Shown in pieces: positions 7,990 through 15,510 of a stretch of 17,085 bases of DNA (position 1 is the stretch's first letter; each line of letters starts with the position of its first letter). Below the pieces are notes generated by a model, which saw only the letters and a list, made by a program, of their open reading frames with translations, ran no database searches and was not told the DNA's origin. Source of the DNA: Bacteriovorax stolpii (GTDB lineage Bacteria; Bdellovibrionota; Bacteriovoracia; Bacteriovoracales; Bacteriovoracaceae); assembly GCA_945890905.1 (NCBI GenBank), contig CAMDDI010000043.1, positions 1 to 17,085 on the forward strand, written 5' to 3'. The translations under genes were made by a program, and so were the position numbers.

Positions 7990-8160
7990 ATGAAGAACAA
8001 CAAAGACAGTGTCGACAAAACTCACATCTCTTATGATCAAGCTGCAGTGAAAGCCAAGCCTAAAAGCTTACGCCCTACTCGCTCGCTAATGGCCGTAAGA
8101 AGTTTGAAGCCAAAGACTGCAGTAGCTAAAATGAACTTAAAATCTGCGGAAGTTCGATAA
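7990..8160 (+). CDS. 56-aa basic small protein, unknown function
   Basis: ATG 7990-7992 is preceded by GAGG at five-base spacing and by a strong sigma70-like promoter ending about 23 bp upstream, so this short frame is probably a real gene. The product has about 14 Lys/Arg against 4 Asp/Glu, with no membrane segment and no Cys. Its second half repeats a loose pattern of SLRPTRSL then RSLKPKTAV, each followed by further basic residues. Such a composition suits a nucleic-acid-binding, ribosome-associated or polyanion-binding protein, but I recognise no family. Its stop codon is 3 bases from the stop of the convergent secreted-protein gene, and an inverted repeat spans both ends. Comparison with relatives would show whether the frame is conserved. 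Confidence 0.6.
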   Translation: MKNNKDSVDKTHISYDQAAVKAKPKSLRPTRSLMAVRSLKPKTAVAKMNLKSAEVR

Positions 8161-8180
8161 AAACTAAAAGTTTTTTTCGA
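8154..8180. terminator. Inverted repeat over two convergent stop codons, possible weak bidirectional terminator
   Basis: TCGA (8154-8157) and AAAAACT (8159-8165) can pair with AGTTTTT (8169-8175) and TCGA (8177-8180) around an AAA loop, with one T-T mismatch. The arms contain the A/T runs needed for transcript release in either direction. The stem is AT-rich and weak, so termination may be inefficient. Confidence 0.35.
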
Positions 8181-8592
8181 TCTCAGATTTTTGCTGCTTC
8201 TGAATTTCAGAGAGTCGCTCTATTTGTTTAGCGTGTAGAATCCCCAGATATTTTTTCTTTTGATCAAACACCACATTCACAGCTTCCAGATATCTCTTCT
8301 TGAGCTCTCTAAAGCAGAGCTGCTTTTGATCCTGGGGAATCACTCTTCCTTGCTGATCCCCAGCTTCCCCAGAGCAGAAAAGTTTTTCTTCTTCCACTCC
8401 ATTCTCTACATTTTTAACGGCCTTGTTAAACTCATCTTCAAATGAAGGATCATCTTTCATTTTGAGAGCTTTTAATTTTTCCACCAAAGGCGGAATACGG
8501 CTGGAGAATTTTTTATCATCACCAAAGCCAAAAAAATCGGCCCGAGCAGTAAGAGAAAATAAAAGGATTAAGACGCAAAGAGCTTGAACCAT
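8164..8592 (-). CDS. Small secreted protein of unknown function, last gene of the FecR-Maf operon
   Basis: This 142-aa protein has a signal peptide (hydrophobic core, probable cut after ARA at residue 18), followed by a charged, Lys/Glu-rich helical domain. The two cysteines (Cys73 in LFCSGE and Cys92 in QLCFREL) could form one disulfide in the periplasm. The C-terminal 30 residues look like a coiled coil (KQIERLSEIQKQQKSEIEKN). I recognise no family. Its ATG lies 25 nt inside the end of maf, so it is probably translated by coupling with maf. It is the last gene of the operon, and its stop nearly meets that of the convergent 56-codon gene. Confidence 0.8.
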   Translation of the reverse strand: MVQALCVLILLFSLTARADFFGFGDDKKFSSRIPPLVEKLKALKMKDDPSFEDEFNKAVKNVENGVEEEKLFCSGEAGDQQGRVIPQDQKQLCFRELKKRYLEAVNVVFDQKKKYLGILHAKQIERLSEIQKQQKSEIEKNF

Positions 8593-9212
8593 GAAGCCTC
8601 ACGAGGAAAATTTTGTTGAAGAAACTGGGCCGTCTCAAAGACAAAGCGGCTCAGCGGAAAACCCACGACATTGGAGTAACAACCATCAACCTTGGAAATA
8701 AAAGTCAGAGATGGTCCTTGGATGCCATATGCTCCGGCCTTATCTAAAGAATCGTTGGTGGCCAGGTAGCGCTCCATAAGGTCTTGGGAGATTTTATTGA
8801 AAGTTACTTTGGATTCTTCCGCAAAAGAAAAACCACTTTCTGTACCATTACAAACCATCTTCACTACCACAGCAGTATATACGGAGTGAGTAGTCCCTGA
8901 GAGTTCGCTAAGAAATTCTCTCGCCTCGCTGACATCTTTAGGTTTGCCGTAGATCTTGCCTTGATGAGTGACAATGGTGTCAGCAGAAATCACAAAGTAA
9001 TTTTTCTTAGGATTTTCTTGGCGAAGCAAATCATAAACGGCCTGGCCTTTCATGTCTGCAATCTCAAGAGAAAATGCCGAAGGGTCTACAGCATCTGAGA
9101 CTTCATCCACATTTTGGGAAAGGATTTGAAAAGGAATTCTTAAATGAGACAGCAGCTCTCTTCGACGAGGAGAAGTGCTGGCAAGAATCAATTCTAATTT
9201 AGAGTTTTCCAT
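8568..9212 (-). CDS. maf: Maf/YhdE-type nucleoside triphosphate pyrophosphatase
   Basis: This 214-aa cytoplasmic enzyme splits non-canonical or excess nucleoside triphosphates to the monophosphate and pyrophosphate. The family start LILASTSPRRRELL (8-21) includes the phosphate-binding SxSPRR loop. Further motifs are SADTIV with catalytic Asp78, KIYGKPKDVSEAREFLSELS (86-105), HSVYTAVVV, and DKAGAYGIQG (157-166). The AGAYGIQG form fits the dTTP/UTP pyrophosphatase (YhdE) branch better than the YceF m7GTP branch. Length is normal. The ATG lies 14 nt inside the FecR-protein gene and lacks a clear ribosome binding site, so translation is likely coupled. Maf is often found near cell-shape or division genes, but its partners here are periplasmic proteins. 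Confidence 0.95.
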   Translation of the reverse strand: MENSKLELILASTSPRRRELLSHLRIPFQILSQNVDEVSDAVDPSAFSLEIADMKGQAVYDLLRQENPKKNYFVISADTIVTHQGKIYGKPKDVSEAREFLSELSGTTHSVYTAVVVKMVCNGTESGFSFAEESKVTFNKISQDLMERYLATNDSLDKAGAYGIQGPSLTFISKVDGCYSNVVGFPLSRFVFETAQFLQQNFPREASWFKLFAS

Positions 9213-10716
9213 GGCTTAAAATCCACACATAGTACTGAAGGTCACTGGTTTCTCTGACCCGTAATTTTTTATCAGTATACCGTGTTTTTAAACCTTTTAG
9301 GTAGTGGTTTAAAGAAGCCTTGTAGTGATTTTCAGTGAGTTCAACACTGCTGATAATTCCCGCAGCATCAGATTTTTTAACAAGATTCTCAATTGAGCGC
9401 AGATTCGTGGTTTCAATACGGCGCGAATACTCGGCCATGTATTTAAAGCGACCTTGAATTGGTTCAACATCCCACAGAGCATACCCGTGATTGATAGCAA
9501 GTAACTTGTTGTCATAAGCTTCGGCCAAAAGAGGGATCGTAATACTTGAAAACCAAATCTCCCGGGCCAGTTCAAAAGTTTTAATTCTTTTAGTGAGAAG
9601 CTCAGTAACCTGAAGCACTCCTGGTGGATCCATCATGGGTTTAAACTCACGGCCAGTTTCATTGACTTCGTGCCAGCTTAAATCAGTGATGGTTTTAGAC
9701 TCAGTGTTGACGTAGCCACGAAGGTGCAGACTTAGCTCTTCATCATCTTGTGCCGATCTTTTTTTGAAGTAAGATTTCCCTCCGAAAACAGAGAGAAAAT
9801 CAAAACTTACTTTTCTCGACACTAAAGTCCCGTTAGGAGTGATCATCATGACTTTACTTTGATAATCACTATTAGAGAAATTGCGGTTTCTCCATTCGTT
9901 GATTTTATTGACCTGATCTCGGATAGCATCTTCATCTAAAAGTGAATATTCTTGAAGTCTGGATTGATCAGTCCCGTGCTCAAGGTAGCGGCGCCGTTCA
10001 AAATTTTCTTGGTTAGCTTCACGGATCATCAAAGGAAGGCTTCCTAAGTCAGTCTCAGGAGAAAAATCTGGTTCAAGGTTTTTAGTGGTGCGAGGATGCC
10101 AAAAAACATGGCCATGATTTAACCTAACTAAAAGTAGAATTTCTTTTCGGGCCACATCGATCTCGTTTAAAGAGACAGAAGTTTCAGCACTCACGCGCAT
10201 AAGTGAGCCATCCATCATGTACACCCAAGCGTAGGAGTCTTTACCCAAGACAAGTTCATCCCCTTCCATCAGGCGGGAGCGATACTCTCCGAGAGTGGGA
10301 ATAGTTCCTCGATAGACTTGGCATTTTCCAATGCAGCTTAAAATTTTACCCATCAGTTCAGTGTGACGCTCATCTCTGAGACGTACCTGCCAATCAGGAT
10401 TTTTATCCTTCACAGCACGATCAACCATCCAGGCATTAATATCTAGCCAAGCTTCAGGAGTTTGGGTTTTCCAAGGAATAATGGAGTAAGACTGACCTTT
10501 GAGGGGTTCTTTATCAACTATGGCGTCAGTGGCCTTAACTTTCCAATCTTTGACTTCATGGAGACTTTCTTTGGTGAAGCGCTGATGGCCTTCAAGCTCA
10601 GGGAGAATTTCAGATTCGAGACCTAGGAAATGATCAATCGCTTCAGTTTGGGCGTGAACACCCAAAGTGAGAAGCATTAGACTCACGGCAAAAGCCGACA
10701 AGAATAGTTTCTTCAT
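9199..10716 (-). CDS. FecR-domain periplasmic protein
   Basis: This 505-aa protein has a signal peptide (MKKLFLSAFAVSLMLLTLGV, cut after VHA at about 22). A FecR-like domain lies at about residues 123-207. It begins GKCQVYRG and continues with RLMEGDELVLGKDSYAWVYM, DGSLMRVSAETSVSLNE and LNHGHVFWHPRT, the alternating strands and DGS turn seen in FecR domains. The remaining 300 residues are charged and mostly helical, with no recognised domain. Classical FecR is an inner-membrane anti-sigma regulator with a TonB-linked receptor. Neither an N-terminal cytoplasmic helix nor a sigma factor is present here, so this is a stand-alone envelope version, perhaps binding polymer or peptidoglycan-like material. 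A good ribosome binding site (AGAGGA) precedes the ATG. It heads an operon with maf and the 142-codon gene. Confidence 0.8.
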   Translation of the reverse strand: MKKLFLSAFAVSLMLLTLGVHAQTEAIDHFLGLESEILPELEGHQRFTKESLHEVKDWKVKATDAIVDKEPLKGQSYSIIPWKTQTPEAWLDINAWMVDRAVKDKNPDWQVRLRDERHTELMGKILSCIGKCQVYRGTIPTLGEYRSRLMEGDELVLGKDSYAWVYMMDGSLMRVSAETSVSLNEIDVARKEILLLVRLNHGHVFWHPRTTKNLEPDFSPETDLGSLPLMIREANQENFERRRYLEHGTDQSRLQEYSLLDEDAIRDQVNKINEWRNRNFSNSDYQSKVMMITPNGTLVSRKVSFDFLSVFGGKSYFKKRSAQDDEELSLHLRGYVNTESKTITDLSWHEVNETGREFKPMMDPPGVLQVTELLTKRIKTFELAREIWFSSITIPLLAEAYDNKLLAINHGYALWDVEPIQGRFKYMAEYSRRIETTNLRSIENLVKKSDAAGIISSVELTENHYKASLNHYLKGLKTRYTDKKLRVRETSDLQYYVWILSHGKL

Positions 10717-10757
10717 GATTTTTCCTCTGAAATCTCATCGGAGAAACCCTATGAAAA

Positions 10758-10786
10758 TTTACGATGGAACTCTTTTCTGTTAGAGT
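10758..10786 (+). promoter_or_regulatory. Candidate promoter of ileS
   Basis: TTTACG (10758-10763) and TAGAGT (10781-10786) each match four of six consensus bases at the ideal 17-bp spacing. The start near 10793 would give a leader of about 32 nt holding GGAG before the ATG. No T-box-like structure fits in so short a leader. Confidence 0.35.
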
Positions 10787-10824
10787 AATGGTTCATTTTA
10801 CCCTACGCCCCGGAGTCGATCCCC

Positions 10825-13800
10825 ATGGAAGTTCGTGAGAGTGCCCCACAAAGTGATAATTTCTCTTTTGCGCAAGCAGAAAAGTCGGTCTTAAAGTTCT
10901 GGCAAGAGAAGGAAATTTTCAAAAAATCCCTCGAGAAAACCCGCCAGGGCAAAAACTATATCTTCTACGATGGGCCTCCCTTCGCAACGGGACTTCCCCA
11001 TCACGGGCATATTGTGGCCTCAACACTTAAAGATGTAGTTCCCCGCTATTTCACGATGAAAGGCTACTACGTTGACCGCCGTTTCGGATGGGACTGTCAT
11101 GGTCTTCCTATCGAGCAAGAAATTGATAAAAAGTTTCAGATGTCTGCCAGTGACTTTGTGGCCAAGCATGGCGTGAAAGAATACAACGACGAATGTCGCG
11201 GTATCGTTGACCGGTATGTAAACGAGTGGGAAAAAACCATTGGCCGCTTAGGCCGCTGGGTTGATTTTGAAAACGATTACAAAACAATGGATCTCACCTT
11301 TATGGAATCAGTATGGTGGGTGTTCAAATCTATCTGGGATAAGGGCCTGATCTATCAAGGCAATAAGATTGTTCCTTACTCTCCTGCTCTTCAAACCGCA
11401 CTTTCAAACTTTGAAGCGGGCCAGAACTATCAAGACATTCAAGATCCAGCGGTCACAATTCTCTTTAGAACTAAGGCCGATCCCAATACTTATTTCGCTG
11501 CCTGGACCACCACTCCTTGGACTCTTCCAAGTAATCTTTCTTTGTGTGTTCACCCAGAAATCGAATACGTAAAAGTTAAAGACTTAGACAAAAATATTTT
11601 CATCATCATGGCCCGTGGCCGCCTTGAAGCTTACAAAAAAACTTTGAAGTACGAAGAAGTTCAAACTTATACTGGGGCCGATCTTAAAGGCATGAAGTAT
11701 GAGCCACTCTTTCCTTATTTCTCAAACCTAGAATCTCAAGGCTACTTTGTTGTCCTAAACGATGAGTACGTCACCACTCAAGATGGTACAGGAATTGTTC
11801 ACCAGGCCCCAGGTTTTGGTGAAGACGATAACCGGGTGATGAAAGAGGCCAAACTCACTGAAGTGGTTGTCCCGCTTAATCTCTCAGCTGAATTTACTTC
11901 TGAGATTAAAGATTTTGCCGGCATGAAAATTAAAGATGCGGACAAAGAGATTATCAAAAATCTTAAAGACCGCGGACAACTTCTGGCCCAATCAACCATC
12001 GTCCACAGTTATCCCATGTGCTACCGAACGGATACTCCTCTCATTTACCGGGCCATGCCTCAGTGGTATCTGGCCGTAGAACAAATCAAAGATAAAATGA
12101 TCAAGGCCAATGAGCAGATCACTTGGGTTCCTGAGACAATCAAGGATGGACGCTTCGGTAAGTGGTTAGAGAATGCTCGAGACTGGGCCATTTCAAGAAC
12201 CCGGGTATGGGGAACTCCACTTCCTATATGGATCAATGATCAAAATGGTAAGGCCATCTGTATGGGCTCAATTGCTGAGCTTGAAAAATACACTGGTAAA
12301 AAAGTAAATGACCTTCACCGCGAGTATGTGGATGATCTAGATTTCATCATTCCCGGAGAACAAGGAACTTATAAGCGCATAGTTGAAGTTCTAGATTGCT
12401 GGTTTGAATCTGGGGCCATGCCTTACGCTCAACTCCACTACCCTTTTGAAAATCAAGATGTGTTTAAAGACGGATTCCCCGCTGAATTTATTGCTGAAGG
12501 CTTGGATCAAACACGCGGATGGTTTTATACACTTACAGTTTTATCTGCGGCACTTTTTGATAAGCCGGCCTTTAAAAACGTGATCGTTAACGGAATGGTT
12601 CTTGCGGCCGATGGTAAGAAGATGAGTAAACGTCTTCGTAACTACACCCCTCCTGATGAGCTCATTGAAACTTTCGGAGCAGATGCTCTGCGCTTATTCC
12701 TCATCAACTCAGGTCTAGTGCGTGCGGAAGAACTGCGCTTCACAGATGAGGGTGTAAAGGACATGGTAAGACGAGCTCTTCTTCCTTGGTATAACTCTTA
12801 TAAGTTTTTCTCAACTTACGCCAAAGCTGATGGGTGGAAAGTGGATGCAATGGCCCGCTCAGAAGTATCAATTGCGCCAGATGGAAGTTTTGCTTTTGCA
12901 GAATCTGAATCAGAAAATATTCTTGATGCGTATCTGGTTTCAAAACTTCAGACTCTCATCAAAAACGTCAACCAAGAGATGCAGAGCTATCGCCTCTACA
13001 ATGTTGTGCCTCAGCTCTTTAACTTTATTGAAGACCTGACCAACTGGTATATTCGTCTCAATCGCCGCCGCTTCTGGGAAGAAGGCATGAGTGCCGATAA
13101 GAATGCGGCCTACACCACACTTTATACAACCCTTGAAACCTTAAGCCGCTTGATGGCCCCCTTTGCTCCATTTTTATCTGAGCACATTTACCAGGAGCTA
13201 AAAACTTTTGGTGGGAACTCTGAAGAGTCAGTCCATTTATGTTCTTACCCTGAAGAACAAACAGGCCTGATTAATTCCACTCTCGAACTTGCCGTGGGAA
13301 GAATGCAGCAGGTAGTTCTCTTGGGTCGCCAGAAGCGCGTGAATGAGGGAGTGAAAGTTAAAACTCCGCTAAAAGCTCTCAAAGTCATTCATCAGGATAA
13401 AGATTTACTTAAAGAACTTAAAAAACTTGAAGAGTATGTTTCAAGTGAGCTTAATGTTAAAACTATTGAGTATCTAACTAATGAATCTGACTTTGTAACT
13501 CTTTCAGCGAAACCTAATTTACCTGTACTGGGAAAAAAATTAGGCAAAGAGATGGGAGCTTTCAAGGCCTTGATTGAGAAGCTCTCATCCAGTGATGTGC
13601 AAAAAGTTGAAGATGGAGGCAGTGTTGAGCTCAATGGCGTTTCATTTAACTCGGAAGAAATTTTGGTTCAAAGAAATGCAAAACCTGGAACTGCTGCTCT
13701 CACTAACCGCTTTATGACCATTGATTTGGATTGCACCTTAGATCAAGATCTTATGGATGAGGGTCTGGCCCGAGAGATGGTCAATCGCATCCAGAAGACG

Positions 13801-14013
13801 CGCAAGGATCTTAATTTCAACGTCTCTGACCGCATTGAAGTCACCATCGAGACAACTCTTGAATTAGGCCGGATCTTTGAAAAGTTCCAAGGGTATATTT
13901 CAGCTGAGACTTTGATGATGAAAGGATCTGTAGGTGTGGGTCAAGTCCCAGGAGCGATGGAACACGAGATTGATGAAGTGCCATTTAAAGTTAAGGCACA
14001 AATTATTACTTAA
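10825..14013 (+). CDS. ileS: Isoleucine--tRNA ligase, clade 2 (eukaryotic-like) type
   Basis: This 1062-aa class I synthetase charges tRNA-Ile. The HIGH motif is HHGH (59-62) within GPPFATGLPHHGHIV. The following VPRYFTMKGYYVDRRFGWDCHGLP is the form found in eukaryotic and bacterial type 2 IleRS, unlike the GPPYANG form of common bacterial type 1. The CP1 editing domain shows AWTTTPWTLPSN (about 225-236) and GTGIVHQAPGFGEDD. KMSKR lies at 599-603. The anticodon-binding region includes NWYIRLNRRRFW (about 740-751). No C-terminal zinc-finger cysteines of type 1 are seen, and the length agrees with type 2. Type 2 enzymes are generally tolerant of mupirocin. GGAG upstream supports the ATG, and a strong terminator follows 6 nt after the stop. 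Confidence 0.98.
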   Translation: MEVRESAPQSDNFSFAQAEKSVLKFWQEKEIFKKSLEKTRQGKNYIFYDGPPFATGLPHHGHIVASTLKDVVPRYFTMKGYYVDRRFGWDCHGLPIEQEIDKKFQMSASDFVAKHGVKEYNDECRGIVDRYVNEWEKTIGRLGRWVDFENDYKTMDLTFMESVWWVFKSIWDKGLIYQGNKIVPYSPALQTALSNFEAGQNYQDIQDPAVTILFRTKADPNTYFAAWTTTPWTLPSNLSLCVHPEIEYVKVKDLDKNIFIIMARGRLEAYKKTLKYEEVQTYTGADLKGMKYEPLFPYFSNLESQGYFVVLNDEYVTTQDGTGIVHQAPGFGEDDNRVMKEAKLTEVVVPLNLSAEFTSEIKDFAGMKIKDADKEIIKNLKDRGQLLAQSTIVHSYPMCYRTDTPLIYRAMPQWYLAVEQIKDKMIKANEQITWVPETIKDGRFGKWLENARDWAISRTRVWGTPLPIWINDQNGKAICMGSIAELEKYTGKKVNDLHREYVDDLDFIIPGEQGTYKRIVEVLDCWFESGAMPYAQLHYPFENQDVFKDGFPAEFIAEGLDQTRGWFYTLTVLSAALFDKPAFKNVIVNGMVLAADGKKMSKRLRNYTPPDELIETFGADALRLFLINSGLVRAEELRFTDEGVKDMVRRALLPWYNSYKFFSTYAKADGWKVDAMARSEVSIAPDGSFAFAESESENILDAYLVSKLQTLIKNVNQEMQSYRLYNVVPQLFNFIEDLTNWYIRLNRRRFWEEGMSADKNAAYTTLYTTLETLSRLMAPFAPFLSEHIYQELKTFGGNSEESVHLCSYPEEQTGLINSTLELAVGRMQQVVLLGRQKRVNEGVKVKTPLKALKVIHQDKDLLKELKKLEEYVSSELNVKTIEYLTNESDFVTLSAKPNLPVLGKKLGKEMGAFKALIEKLSSSDVQKVEDGGSVELNGVSFNSEEILVQRNAKPGTAALTNRFMTIDLDCTLDQDLMDEGLAREMVNRIQKTRKDLNFNVSDRIEVTIETTLELGRIFEKFQGYISAETLMMKGSVGVGQVPGAMEHEIDEVPFKVKAQIIT

Positions 14014-14019
14014 AAAAAA

Positions 14020-14045
14020 GGGGCCAAACTTGGCCCCTCTTTTTT
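14020..14045. terminator. Bidirectional rho-independent terminator
   Basis: GGGGCCA (14020-14026) pairs with TGGCCCC (14031-14037) around AACT. The hairpin is flanked by eight A on the left (14012-14019) and TCTTTTTT on the right. It ends ileS on the plus strand and the gene at 14053-14655 on the minus strand. Confidence 0.93.
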
Positions 14046-14052
14046 ATCAGAA

Positions 14053-14655
14053 CTAATCTTTCTTTTGGTACTGAGTACAAACTTGCTCGTAACCACAAGT
14101 TGTGTAATTACCACCATAGTAACCGCCGTTATATCCAGCAGTGTACGGAGTATTATTGTAATCACGACAGATCCACTGAGAAGCGTAAGATATGCACTCG
14201 TGAGTAGCTGACCACCAAATTGCGTAACCAATAACACCTGCAAGCAATAGACCAGCAACAACAGGAACTACAGATTCGCCATTCCAAGAAGCACCACGCA
14301 CATAGAACTCTTTAGAATTTTCTTTTAATACGCGAGCAAGCTCTTCAGAAGAGTTAACATTTGAAAGAGTTGTAAGCTTAAGCTTGATAGCAGCTACAGC
14401 AGCTTTATTAGCAACTTTTCTTTCCAAAAGGGCCATGATGTCTGCTTGAGTAAGACCTTCTTCAGCAATTTGTTTTCCAAGCTTAGCAAAGAATTCTTGA
14501 GTTTGAGCATCATAGAATTTTGTGTCTTTCTGATCCCATTCAACTGTCAAAGCGTACTGGTAATCATCAAGGTTTCTTTCAAGAGTTTGAATTGAAGAGC
14601 TAGCGAAAACATTCGCAGTAAGGCATGTAAGAACAAGCCATGAGATAACTTTCAT
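14053..14655 (-). CDS. Secreted or anchored small protein with Gly/Tyr/Cys-rich tail, unknown function
   Basis: I place the start at ATG 14655-14653, because AAAGGAAG lies just before it and residues 1-18 then form a clean signal peptide (MKVISWLVLTCLTANVFA). The frame is open 24 codons further upstream, but that part has no ribosome binding site. The 200-aa product has a charged helical body (about 20-120), then a hydrophobic segment (about 129-148, VVPVVAGLLLAGVIGYAIWW). The tail is small and carries four cysteines (Cys154, 163, 187, 193) and Gly/Tyr/Asn repeats (YNGGYYGGNY). The tail could face the periplasm or outer envelope with two disulfides, or serve as a low-complexity adhesive segment. 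I recognise no family. It is monocistronic, bounded by the bidirectional terminator downstream. Confidence 0.8.
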   Translation of the reverse strand: MKVISWLVLTCLTANVFASSSIQTLERNLDDYQYALTVEWDQKDTKFYDAQTQEFFAKLGKQIAEEGLTQADIMALLERKVANKAAVAAIKLKLTTLSNVNSSEELARVLKENSKEFYVRGASWNGESVVPVVAGLLLAGVIGYAIWWSATHECISYASQWICRDYNNTPYTAGYNGGYYGGNYTTCGYEQVCTQYQKKD

Positions 14656-14705
14656 TTTTGCTTCCTTTGTGAAGTTTAATAAAGTGTTTGATGGATAATA
14701 GCTTG

Positions 14706-14717
14706 TGTTAATTAACA
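14706..14717. promoter_or_regulatory. Perfect 12-bp palindrome upstream of the 200-aa protein gene, candidate operator
   Basis: TGTTAATTAACA at 14706-14717 is a perfect palindrome 51-62 bp before the ATG at 14655. It lies next to a -10-like TATTAT on the minus strand (14700-14695), for which I find no good -35. The placement suits a regulator site overlapping the promoter. An AT-rich palindrome of this size can also arise by chance. Confidence 0.3.
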
Positions 14718-14763
14718 AATAGCTCATCAGCTGAAAAGCCCGGACAGAGGAGTTTGATAAAAG

Positions 14764-15510
14764 TTACAGGGTAGCCGATTTTCGCGCAACCCCTAGATAT
14801 GACAGGAGCAATGAAGGAGTCAGCTTAAAGGATAGTCCTTTGGGAACTATTCCCGAAAATATTCTAAGAAGAGGAATCGATCTGAGTTTTGGCCGTATAC
14901 CCGTTAAGGAATAAACCTTCATGTGGGCACTCTCGCAATACTCTTTTAACTCCGAGGGTTTGATAAAGAGGCGCAGGATATGCATATTTTTTGGAGTATT
15001 TTTCACCAGCCATTCCACAAACTTAATAATCACAAGCCACGCAAGCGGATTGCGATTGAAGGTATGGAAGAAGAAAAGTCCTCCTGGTTTCAGAACCCGT
15101 GAGAATTCAGTAATCACTTTTTTGGGATCTTCTACATGCTCTAAAAAATCCATGGCCGTGATCACGTCAAAACTTTCATCCGCAAAAGGTAAATGAAAGG
15201 CATCGGCCACCAAATATTTAACCGAACAGGTTTCATCATGAGCTGCTGCCACTTTGATGCTTTCTGCAGAGAGATCAACTCCCGTAACTGAGTGACCTGC
15301 GCGGGCCATTTCATTGCTCAAGAAACCTCCCCCACATCCCACGTCTAAAACAAATGCTTTTGAAAAACCAGCTGCGGTCATGCGACCCAAAATCCAGGGA
15401 GTTTTAACTTTGTTCTCGGCCCGAAGTAGAGCGATAGGATCATCATAAGCTGTGTACCATCTCTCGCCATATGTTTCATAAATTGAGTTATCTACTTCTG
15501 AGGATGCCAT
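14764..15510 (-). CDS. UbiG-like SAM-dependent methyltransferase of the PKS operon
   Basis: I choose ATG 15510-15508, because GGAG stands six bases upstream. A TTG 12 bases further up would place that site inside the gene. The 248-aa product is a class I methyltransferase. SAM-binding motif I is VLDVGCGGGFLSNEMA (54-69), followed by acidic Asp79 in VTGVDLS, then DAFHLPFADESFDVI (103-117), DFLEHVEDP (121-129) and RVLKPGGLFFFHT (138-150). FNRNPLAWL (151-159) and NMHILRLFIKPSEL (175-188) follow the UbiG pattern for O-methylation of polyprenyl or alkyl phenols. No other ubiquinone gene is nearby. It overlaps the membrane-protein gene by 19 nt and ends an operon led by a type III PKS. The likely substrate is therefore the phenolic or pyrone hydroxyl made by that enzyme, rather than a ubiquinone precursor. 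Confidence 0.9.
   Translation of the reverse strand: MASSEVDNSIYETYGERWYTAYDDPIALLRAENKVKTPWILGRMTAAGFSKAFVLDVGCGGGFLSNEMARAGHSVTGVDLSAESIKVAAAHDETCSVKYLVADAFHLPFADESFDVITAMDFLEHVEDPKKVITEFSRVLKPGGLFFFHTFNRNPLAWLVIIKFVEWLVKNTPKNMHILRLFIKPSELKEYCESAHMKVYSLTGIRPKLRSIPLLRIFSGIVPKGLSFKLTPSLLLSYLGVARKSATL

Noticed and set aside
12740..13039. Short frames on both strands within ileS
   Set aside because: They lie within the conserved region after KMSKR and have no features of their own.
14656..14727. A 24-residue N-terminal extension of the 200-aa Gly/Tyr/Cys protein
   Set aside because: The upstream ATG has no ribosome binding site and would place a polar stretch before the signal peptide, while the inner ATG has AAAGGAAG at the correct distance.
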